Shown here: positions 38,843 to 50,800 of the stretch, piece after piece | How positions within the stretch are numbered: the stretch's first letter is position 1 | Layout: each line of letters begins with the position of its first letter | Source: Nilaparvata lugens | Lineage: Eukaryota; Arthropoda; Insecta; Hemiptera; Delphacidae | Length of the DNA: 64,000 bases | NCBI RefSeq assembly: GCF_014356525.2 | Contig: NC_052507.1 | Location: forward strand, 54,710,657-54,774,656 | Direction of reading: 5' to 3' | Notes under the pieces: model-generated | Seen by the model: the letters and a program-made list of their open reading frames with translations, nothing else | What the model was told of the DNA's origin: nothing | Database searches by the model: none | Position numbers and translations under genes: made by a program

Positions 38843-41800
38843 ATTATTGGTTGTCAATTTATCAAGCTGATTTTTAAGAAATCTATTTTTAATGGAATTG
38901 TCCAAGTCGACAAGTATTAGCAAGCTGATATCGCAGCTACATGCAAATAGATGCATATGATCATAAAATAAAAGCACATGGTAACGTTTCGTGCTGTAGA
39001 ATTTAGAGAATAGTATTTAGCCTGAGATATTTTATTGATTTCGATTATTGTTCTATTTTATATTATATATTTTTTATCGCTCTATATATTTTTGGCTCTG
39101 ATTTATTTTTGCAATATTTGTTAATATATGTATCAAATTGTTTATGGTGTGTGATTTATTTTTTTATTCCTCAATACTATAGGATAAGTACCATATATAT
39201 TTTTTTAATGAATTATCAGAATTATAGTGGAAGCTCATATCTGGGCCTATAAAGATTTTTATGAGACTGTATCCTATTAAAAACCACGACCTTGATTATT
39301 ATAATTAGTAAAATATTTCATGCTCTACCGACTGATGCCAAGCAGGAGGCTAATCGTTATTTAAATATAAAAAATAACGTGACAATACTTGGATTAATTT
39401 ACTTAAACTATCGTGTAGCATCCCACTATAGAGTCTATGTGTCGGAATGCATTCAGTCTAAATTTTAAATATAGTATTTTAAATACAAATGAATTTTTGT
39501 ACAATACAATTATGTGGGCTATTTCTACCAATCGAATACCTTAAATAGCGCTAAAATTAATAAGAACTAATTATCGTAGTAAAAGAGAAAAAAAATTGAA
39601 TAGTGTGAAGGGTCGTTTAAAAAGAGCTCAAATAACATGCAATATTAGTTAATATACAATAGTTGTTCGCTACTTTCATTTCCAATGCTTATTAACTTAT
39701 GTTTGATACTTTTTTTGAACTTTGAAATGTTCATTTCCATTACTTCCACTGATAATGAATTAAAAATTTTACAGCCTATATAGTACAGATTTCTGACCAA
39801 AAGTTGTATTTCTTCTAGCAATATACAACTCCGTATCTCTATATCTAGTGTTGTGCGCATAGTCTAAATTGCGTGTTAAATGAGGGATTCTTTTGATGAA
39901 GATAAGAACTGTATGTATGTATGTATGCCGAACGCTTAAAACGTTATAATCTTTAAATAACAGATAATTTTAAATGTAAGTTTTTGTACTTTTATGAGTG
40001 AATCCAAATGATTGTAATATACACCTCCCCAAATAAGTATTCCATATCTAACAACAGATTCAAACAAAGCATAATATACTGTTCTTAGTTTTTGTGCAGG
40101 CAAGATATGACGAAGTTTCACAAAGATAAATACCAGTTTTCTTAATTTTGCTACAATAAAGGATATGTGTTTGTTCCATCAGAAAAGATCATCAACTATT
40201 ATTCCTAAATATTTTACTCTATCAACTCTTTCAATGGAAGGGCAGTTGCAGGGCAAGTTGCCAGGATGAGCACAATCATGTAATTCAAGCTCATTCTGTT
40301 GTGGTTTACCTGTAGCAGTCAGTGAGATGGCCAAAAATTTAGATTTTTCTATGTTGAGGGTGAGTAGATTTTTATTCAACCAAAGCATGACTTATGCATC
40401 TCAGACTCTGCCAATTCTAATAAGTTGTTCCAATCGAATATTCTAATAAGTTGTTCGAATATTTTGTTTTTCTTTCCCGATATTTGCTCTTTTGTGAAAA
40501 TAAAATAAAATGAATAAATGTTGGTTGTTTGATTGTGTTTGCAGTATAATCGGCAACATAATCTGCGACAGTCCGGCTGTCAGAATGAATATGCTGTTCG
40601 TAGCCGAGCGAAATGCCGACATTCTGTTCACTGATTCCTACGTGTTCTTCAGCATCCTCAAAGAGCACACCGGCATTATCAGCAAATTGGACGATCATGT
40701 ACACGATGGAAAGGTGAGTACTTTTATCACTTCAAACTGTCAGCATTGTTCGAATGGGAAGCGTGCTGTTATCTTCAAAGAATGCTGACAATAAATCTCA
40801 CTATAGTAAACTTTTTAGTTACAGTACTTCATCAGTAGTTATTCCTATAATGTTTCAGCTCTATTCTTAAAACACCAACATAATGCATTGTCTAGCATGC
40901 ATAAGTTAGATGTTGATGAAGGCTTCACTAATTCATTTCTCGGAGGCTTTTTTCGGGTGTCATTCATATGTGCGATATCTCAAATGTGCGAGTATTTCAA
41001 CTTTTCGTTATATGTGTTTATGAACTAAAATTATCAAAACATTTCAAATAATATCAACACATTGCCAATTAAAAGCCAAAAATCAACATCCACAATCTCT
41101 CTTCGTACCTTTTAAACCTAATTGAACGGAACCTTTCAGGTTATTTACGAATGAAATTAGTCAAAATAACAACTATTTGTTTATGAAAAAATGTATGTAC
41201 CGGTATACAAAATCAACGATTCACTTTAAACGTCATAATCATATAAATTGGCAGTTTAGTAGCCTATTTATGAATTTATTTATTTATCTTATCTAACACA
41301 AGTCACACATGTAAACAATGAGGTCATCTTAGTCACAAGTTTAAAAAAAAGGTGGAACACAAATAAAAAAATTAAAGTTATAAACATATAGTCGCTTTGA
41401 ATATGCCACTGCATCTGGTGTAGCTACCAGGAAGTCATCCAGCCTGCCCTCATAAGCTGTTCTTGTGCACTCTTCTACAATGTGTCTTATCGTTTACACA
41501 GCGCCACACTCACAAAAAGGTGTAGACGCCTTTCCCCACCTGTGCAACGCAAAGGCACATCTTCCATGATGAGTTCGGATCCTGTTAAGAATAATATTTA
41601 TAAATGATACATAGCTTTGATAAAGGAGTAGGTACAAACGCAGTGGCAGAAACAAAAAACTCTACTAAAACAACCAAGTACTAACAAACCGAGTAGCTCA
41701 CCAACATTACGATTGGCTTTTGCGCCCTAAAATTGTTTATAAACACATTGTTTCTCGTAGTGTATAGAGCGTATTGTTTTTTAACTGATGCAAAAATATG

Positions 41801-44800
41801 TAAACAGATTTTTTTATAGGTAAACAAAGCATTTACTGGTTAACAGAGTATATTGGTTTGAGATGTTGTTTGAATTTCGGTCAGCTGTACGTGCCATCGA
41901 GCGACGTGTCCCGCAAGGAGGAGAAGAAGAAGACGTACCGACCGCACTGGCTGCAGAAGTCGTTCAAGATGTCGGCAGATGCGGCCAGCCAGGACTCGCG
42001 GTCGGATCTGGGTGAGGGGGGCCGGGGTGCGGCGGCGCGCAAGGCCAACCGGTCCAGCTCTGTCGACGAGAAGGAGTTGCCGACAAAGGACAGGCCAGGC
42101 AATTTGCGAGACACCCCCCGAGCTGCGTCCATGGATGGCTGGGGGGAGACGGCTGGCAGTAAGCGCGGCACCAAGAGCAAGCCTAGGCGCAAAAACCTCA
42201 CCGCTTGGTAAATATTACAATTATTTGTATTCTATCACTAGATTTCAATATATTTCATTTATTATAAAACTACTACTACTTTTCTTCTCCTTAATCTTAT
42301 TTTACACTCCATACTTTTGTTATTCTTCTTCTTGCTGTCTCGTTTTTCTTTCTTGTCTTCACATTCTTCCTTCTTCCTTGTTTTATCATGCTTGTTATGT
42401 CCCTTCATTCTTCTGCTCCGCATCCTTTCTCTACTACTTCCTCTTCTACTCTTCTTTTTCTTCTCGTTTCCATCTTCTTATTCTTCTTCCGCTTGCTTTT
42501 ATACTTTTTCCATCTTGCTATATTTTATTGTTCACATCATGCTTAACCCCCACATTTTTCTTCTTCGTATTCTTACTTTACTGTTTGCTCCTCTTCTTAC
42601 TGTTTGTTCTTCTTGTTTTAATCATACTTTATCCTGTTCGTCTCCTTCTTCATATTCTTCTTCATCTGATTGCTGTTATTCTTTTTCCTTGTTGCTGTCT
42701 TGTTCTGCTTTTTATTGCTCTATAAATGTAATCTTTATTGTTTAATTTTTTAATTTATTATAATTACTACCCAAATCTTCTCTTATGTGTACTGTTTATT
42801 GTTCAATTATTCAGTATTACACAACCTTTAAAAAAGTACCAACAGGCTTAAGCCCAAAATGGTGACAATTTTAACTTATAAAACAGACCAAATGTAGCTT
42901 GGTTATGCGTCACTTACACATTTATGTGTTACAAAACATTATGTGAATGTAAAACATTTAGGCTATGTGATTCTACAATCATCTATTTGCATACAAATCA
43001 TTCATTTCATATATCAACTTTTTTCAACTGTAAATTCTCTGAATCTAATTGGAAATTGAATGTTTTCTGGAATTTTGTAGATTCAATGTGGTCAGTAAGA
43101 TATTTTTATGTGAAATTTTATGAAGCAATAATGTATTTGTGTTGTAGGTTGATGATAACTGCCCGCCTGCTGAACAATACATTCTGCACGGTGTGTGTGA
43201 ATACGTCACTTCTTCTCAGTGTCATCATGTGCTCCTTTGATCTGGGCTTTCAAAGTGAGGAGCTATTCATTCCCATTCAAATTCTCGAAGTCAAATATGC
43301 TATCATTGTAAGTTCCTTCAGAATATTACTCTAGCTATTCCCACTTATTAAATGCCATTAGTTTGTTCTTAGCGTATGGCTTGGTTTGTGTGGAGACCAG
43401 TAGGTAATAATTGATTATGCCATTACGAAAACACAAATTGAAATTGTCAACCTTTTTTTTATCTTGTGTTTTCATTGTGGAAAACTACCACAACATCACA
43501 CACAACAATACTGTAAGCTTATGCCATTAGTAATTTTATTTATAATTGAAATTACCATAGTTTACTTTCAATTACTTTCAAGTATAATAGAATGATTTAT
43601 CATTGTTTTTTAAACTCAATGATGTATGTTTCTTTAGGGGTGGTTATTCTACGTAACAAATATAGACCTACAAGGGAATTTCATGAATAAATTTGCTCTA
43701 GAGATTCAACTTTTATTGATTTTTAAAATTTTATTTTTAAGAAGTTTATTTGATTCAAATACTTGCCTAGAAAGTGTGTAAAACTAATATAAATAGCATA
43801 CATCATTTTAGCCAGTAAATAAGTAGTTCGAGAAGATTGCAATCGAGTCTTAACACAAAATTACAATTTTGTGACTGAAAAGATTCAGATTTATATGAAT
43901 AACAATATTTCTGTACTTTTCCAATTTCAAATTCATTTCGATTAAGTATTCCTATTTCTTCAGATTGAGACTATCGCATCATTCATTCCATAATGAATAT
44001 TTCAATACAAACAATTAGCTCATGCCTTTACTGTTTGTTCCATCTTTCATATCATTTATTAGCAAATTTTAAGTCTTTCTAAACTTTTTTATGATTTTTC
44101 TAGATATTTTTGAACTTTTTCCGTTGTTATGAAGATCCTAATACTGGAGAGACAGTTACAGATTTAGCCAAGATACGTAATCAGTTAGTATTTTATTCAT
44201 TCCAATTTATTTCATTTGTAGAAAAAAAGATATTACAACTATTCATTTTATCCTTTATTACTCATAAAATTATATTTTAGAGCTTCATGGATGTTTTGTT
44301 TTATAATGAATATGTTCCGGCTATTTTGTACATTGAATAATTTTGTATGATGTTGGAGTATTTTGTTTGTAGTCTAATCAACTTAGCCTACTCGAATTAA
44401 TAAATGCTTTATTGAATATTCATTTATTATCTTGAATATTCAAGTATTATCATCCCATTGCTTGTAAATATACATAATATCTAAATACTCATCTAATGAT
44501 AGATCAAACTATATTCAGTTCTCCTTCAGTGAAAGCTTGTAATATGACGAGATCCACTTCAAACTGTCAGCATTCCTCATGCATAACATCAATGCTTCCC
44601 ATTCAACTAATGCTGACAGAATAGAGTGAATCTCATCAAAGTTGTACCTTGTTGATTTTGATCATTTTACTGGTTTGATTTCTTTCATTTAATGTTGATA
44701 TCTACGTCGATATGACCTTCACTGTTTAATTTAACCCTTTGTTTTTCAGATACCTGAAGAGTTGGACAGGTTTTATACTGGATTTTATTGCTATAATGCC

Positions 44801-47800
44801 GATAGGCTTAGTTTTGAGGTACACTACCAGTCACTATGCCATGACATTGGGTAATACACTGCATCTTTTGAGAATGGTGAGATTTTTCAAAAACGGAAGA
44901 ATATATCTATCAATTAATTATATCCAAGTGTATAATAGATAACAAAAGTAGCTTGTCATTTTGTTCATTTATATTTTGTTATTTATACTATGCATATTAA
45001 TACATTATTTTTGGTTGATCCGCCATCAATTTCCATTTATCAGGGCTACTCTTAATTATAAAGAAATAGAAAATCTGAATACCCTTTTTATTTTTTTTAA
45101 AAAGGATTAGATTTTTTATTTCTTGATATTAAATACCTGGTGAATACTTGGTATATTATCTGATCTACCGAAGTCCACTTAGTAATCGTTCAATTCCAAG
45201 TAGAAATGTTACAACCATTCATTCAATTGTTTCACATTTTTTACCCAACTATCCAATTTTTTTCAAAACCAATGGTACTCTCAACTTTGTTTTGGCTCAA
45301 ACTGCACGTAAATTGACCTAATCTATTACGGCATCAGCGGTAATTATTTTGCTAAACGTACTTTCATTGTAAGATTCGCTTGATATTTTATCACAGTATG
45401 TAATATACCTTTTCATGTACTTTTTTGTAAACTTATTGGCTTCTTTATGAGAGTAAATAATATTAATTATTGATTTTATTATTTGAAATAGTGTTATTAA
45501 CTATCTTACAGATAAAAGTGTACCGTTTCATTGAAGTGAAGTCAGACCGGCTGAACGTGAAAGTGGTGTACATTAAAATGATGGTCATAGCCATCACCTT
45601 CACACTCATATTCCACATAATGGCCTGTGTGTGGAACGCCGTGCATTGTCCCCGCAATATTTGCAATGAGGCAGACAGTAAGTAGTTCAAAAATAGTGTA
45701 TGTTACGTTTGTTTTTTATTGTAAGCACTCTTGAGATTTCTAAGCAAACCCTACGTTCGCTCGCTCCATTATGTCTTCACTTACATCTAAATCCAATTAT
45801 AGAGAAAAGATAACACAATAGAAAAGATAACAGCACAATACGAAAGATAGACAAATGATAATGATAGACAAAAGATAGTAGAAGAAGACATCCTTAAGAT
45901 AAGAAGATATAGGTCGTTTATGATCCAAATTTCAAGCCGATTTTTTTGTCAACTCAATCGATTACTGTCGATTATTATTGTTTCGGCCGGGTGAGAGCGT
46001 AAGAACGGCACTGTATGAGAGACTACTAGCGTTACATAGCTTCTTGAAAAATAACTACTAGGATTTTATTGTATCTTTCCTGTATAGGGCTACTTGTAAT
46101 ATAAATAGTACACAAATCTCAGTACCCTTTTATTGATGCCATTTCAACTTGAAAAAGTTGAAAAGTTGAATGTTGAAAGTTAGAAAGTAGAAAATGAAAT
46201 TGCATGAATGTTGAAACATGTTGTAATAAAATAAGTCAAAAAAGGGTACTGAGATTTTTATTTTTATTTCTATTAATAACTACTAGGACTATCGGCTTAA
46301 GTTGAGAGTTAAATTTGGAACATAAACCCCCTATATTATAGTATACCTTCTTATGCTATCTTTCTCTATTATTTAACTTGTCTTTGAAGACTTGTAGTAG
46401 AACACAATCGTTTCAAAAATGTATTTTTTAAAAGAAAAGAAAATCTTTTGGAAACACAAGAACTCTCATTGGAAGATACCGCAGTAGCTTGGATATTATT
46501 TTCTCCAATGTGAGACAATCTGTTGGATGACAATAAAAATTTAGTCAAATAACAATTGATTATTCAATTATTGGAGTCTGACTTATAATACTTTGTTTCT
46601 GACTCCTATTCCACAACTTACTGTACTTTCTGTGTTTAGAGTATCGTGTTTACTTGTAAACTTGTTATATATCTGTGTTAATATTTTGTATGAATCTTGA
46701 GTGTATAAAAAATTTAATTATTAATTGACAATAATAGTGTGAACGCTCTCATAAGAACCAATTGTGTTATTCTCTGTTCAAGTGAGAAAACTACCATAGG
46801 AAACAATAATTTTTTTTTGTAGAATACGGAATCTTTTAATAATTAACACTATATATAAACATAGGTACTTGTTTATTAATTGTACCAATTTAAATACTTC
46901 TGCTAACGCGATACTTCACGACATCATTTACCACAAATTACATATAGATTAGTATTGAAATTATCGAGTCAATCATTAAAATCTGGATCTTTATTTAAGT
47001 CTTTCAAAATAGATAACACTGCTTATAAACATAATTGTTTATCAAGTAAACACCAATTTAAATTCAAAATACTTCTGGTAACTTGATACTCCACTACATC
47101 ATTTACTACAAATTACATTATCGATTAGTATTGGAATCATCGATGCAATCATAAATAGAAACATCAATACAACATTTTTGTGGCAGAAATCTGCGACAGC
47201 AACTACATCTGCGCGATCTACTACACGACGACGACGCTGATCGGCACCGGGTACGGCGACATGGGTCCGACCCGCATCCTCGAGTACGTCTACGTGGTCG
47301 CCATGATTGTGTTCAGCCGATTCATATTCGCCATGTTCATAGGTGACATCACCAACACTGTGCAGACCAACAACTTCTCATTTCAGACCTACGAGTACCA
47401 GCTCATGCGCTTGAAGGTCAGTCCAAACAACATTAATCCATAGAAATTAATAACATAAATGAAAGTTAATAAAATAACAAGGAAAGTTTGCAAAGTATAA
47501 AGGTTAGCCCATAAAGGATGAACCTATTCTTCAAACTGGAAAAACTTTGCGAATAGATTGCATACTATAATAAGGTCCACGTTATAATGGCAGTGGAGAA
47601 AGATAGGAGAACAACGTTGCTGATCTTCAGTCTTGTCAATGCCTTCTATAGACGGTAGCTGATACAGGTTTATTGATGTAATATTAACTGTTCATTCTCG
47701 TTTAAAATAATCAATTATATTTTATTAAGTAAGAAATTATATTTTTCAATAATTTCGTAATGTATTTTCATAATTAAGATGAAATATTTTGTTAATTAAT

Positions 47801-50800
47801 TATTAATATTCTACCTTGTTGAAATAAGATCTGGCAACATAGCATAGCGAGAAAGAGTTAGCGCTATCAGCTTTGTTGAATTATAGACAAGAATAGCAAT
47901 CCATAGAAATACTATTGCTAATCAAACACTGCCATTATAACGTGGACCTCACTAGATAAAAGTAGTTAATAAAATAACAAGGAAAGTTTACAAAGTATAA
48001 AGGTTAACCCATAATGAGTGAACCCATTCTTCAAACTGGAAAAACTTTGCGAATAGATTGTATACTATAGTGAGGTCCACGTTATAATGGCAGTATTTGA
48101 TTTTGATTAACATTGGTGTCGCTATCCTTGTCTATCATTCGACAAAGCAGATAACGCTATCCTTTTCTAGCTCTGCAGCGTTGCCACATCGGTTTTAACA
48201 ATCTTTTTCTTCTTCTTCTTTGGCTGTGCCTTATCCCATTTGAATGGGGTCGGCATTCCTTTCTCTTAGTCTACCTCTCCACAAAGCCCTATCCAATGCT
48301 TCCTCTCTCCTCCAACCACTCTCCCGCAAGTCAGCCGCTATTCTATCTCCCCTCCTCATCTCAGGTCTACCTCATCCTCTCACACCATCCAAAACCAAAT
48401 CCTGCACTCTTCGTCCAACATAATCCTCCTCCCGTCGCTGCACGTGTCCAAACCAACCCATTCTTGTCTCATGCATTTTCTTTCCCAGTGGTCCAACTTT
48501 TACAGTGCCTCTGATCGATTCATTTCTTATTTTATCTTTTCTTGTAACCCCACACATCCATCTTAACATTCTCATCTCAGTCATTTCCATCTTTGAAATG
48601 GGTCATGTTTCTGTTCCATACAGCACAGCTGTCCTCACAACTGATCTATACACATTTCCCTTCATCTGACAATTCACTCTCTTATCACAAAGAACACCAC
48701 TCTTTTACATCGGTTTTTACAATGTAAAAATATAATTAATTAGCAAAATATTCAATCTCAATTTATTATATTTTTTATTTTATCATTGAAGAATATATTT
48801 TCTTGGCGAATGGAGTAAAATTGATAATTTTTAACAAGAATGAACAGTTGATATTACATCAGATATACCAATATCAGCTGCCTTCTATAGAAGCAGTGGC
48901 AACGCTGTTCTCCCATCTTTCTCCACTGCCATTATAACGTGGACCTCACTATAGTGAAATTCACCATAAACTAACAACATTCTTCTCAAACTGGCACCAG
49001 TTTCAAGTGGACCATACTACAGAATTCATTATTTTAGCAAATGACATAGCAGTCTCTGCAACTTCTTTTTGGTAAGTTGAAATTTAGTAGTTGATTGAAA
49101 AAGAATATCTTTGTTTAATTCTATTTTCTCTCAATAAGGTAAAGCGAGTGGTAAATTATAAAGAAAAGTTTCAACTCATAAACAAAATAATTGTTTAGAG
49201 TGATGGATTTAAATTTTTTAAAGAATTTTATTAATCTAATTTGAATAGGTTCATTGGAAACGTTTTTTATCCTTCTCTTGAAAGTTTCATTATTTTCCTT
49301 TAAACTTTCATCAATGTTTCTTATTGATGTTTCATTATTGCTCACTGACTTAATTCTAAGCTGAACTATAATAGAATAGGATGGCTTTTGACATACAACT
49401 GTAATTTGTGACAATTGAGAATCGACTCACTTCTCAGTTTGTTTTTGTGTCAGAAATACTTGTCGGTGAACGGTGTGAACACATCGGTGGTGAGGCCGGT
49501 GGTGGAGTATTGCACCAGGCTGTGGGCGGGGCATAGCGGCGAGCAGATCCCCGCCTTCTTCAGAATGGCCAACATCTGTCTGCAGCAGGACCTCAGCAAC
49601 GAGATTTACGGCAAACATTTCACCGAGGTAAATTATCGATCAGTTATTAAATAGGCATTGGATATAAGTAAAACATAAATGAGGTCTCCAAATACAGTGA
49701 ATCCTTATAATTTTATAGTGAGATTCACTCCGATGTTTCTCATTCAACCAATATTAATAGTTTGAAGAGAATTTTATTATAGGCTCTATTTCTCCTAGAC
49801 TGTGTAGGAATTAATTTATCATAACGGGAAGCAACGTTTTGTGAGTGTGTCATACCAGATTTTCCCAGCCCGGACATAATATTTTTCCCGTGTTTCGAAT
49901 GGACATGTTCTTCGTCGGTGTCGGCTGTCTAAAAAGTAGTCGTTAGGTCATGTGAGAGAGGCCCTGAAATTGATAAGTTGCGACCTGAAAACTCTGACAC
50001 CAGACCTGAGCCAGCCAGGTCACTCGATATTATTATTATTACACCAGATTTTCATAACTTTCTCCCTGCACTTTTCATGTATGTATTTTATTACTGTATA
50101 ATAATTACTTAAACTATCCAATGAAAGCTATATGGTTTGGTTCTTCGGTCAATATTTGCAGTATCAGAAGTCCTTAGTTCTATGTATATAGCTTTCATTG
50201 GATATTTGAGATAAATTATTATACAGTGATACGTATACGAATTATTAAATATAATACAGTCCAACGTATGTATTTTATTTCACTTTTGTTTTGAAAAAAA
50301 TGGAAATTTAATATCTCCTGTAAACTACTTCTTGTTCTGTTCCTTTTCTGTCACAGTGCTTCCTAATTGTCGATCTGCTCAAGGACCTACTATAATTTTT
50401 TAATTATGCCCTATCCTATTTATACTACAACCCTGGCCAAGTTTTCTTATTGCTACTGCTATATTATATTTATGATGGTTAGGTATACTATTCTAGTTGA
50501 CTGATTACATGACCAACAATCAATAAAAATGAGGCTTGGAAGATTATTGAAAGGCAGAAACTGAAGAGAATTATTGAACCGGTCATTAGGATCTTAGAAT
50601 GCCTAATGAAACTATTAAGCCAGTTACACACACATAGATTCTTGGAAGTTAGATTTTTTCCTTATGAAAGTTACCAGATGAAACGGAACTTGGCGAACAA
50701 TGAACACATCATCGGTCATCGGTTTGCCAAGTTATGTTTAATCTAATAGAATTTATAAAGATGGATAAAGATCGTACGTCCAAAAATCAGTGTGTATGTG

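Larger units (their letters stand above)
36124..40544 (+). other. Intron 14, largely repeats
   Basis: 4.4 kb between the two halves of the U2 cNBD, containing two LINE fragments, a TA microsatellite and a second copy of the unclassified repeat of 2405-15797. No exon is missing, since E14 and E15 join in phase. Confidence 0.75.

Noticed and set aside
41979..42745. ORFs of 248 and 142 codons over and after E16
   Set aside because: They are E16 read in a wrong frame, followed by a pyrimidine-rich intron tract. The correct frame is fixed by splicing to E15 and E17.
44173..44183. Earlier donor for E18 (after AAGATAC)
   Set aside because: It would put E19 in a frame with a stop at its third codon. 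The gttagt donor at 44184 keeps the frame and the family motif.
44877..44941. Read-through of E19 ([10 protein letters not shown]...)
   Set aside because: This is intron sequence after a good donor. Splicing to E20 gives the expected S4-S5 (IKVYRF...), while read-through stops after about 20 codons.
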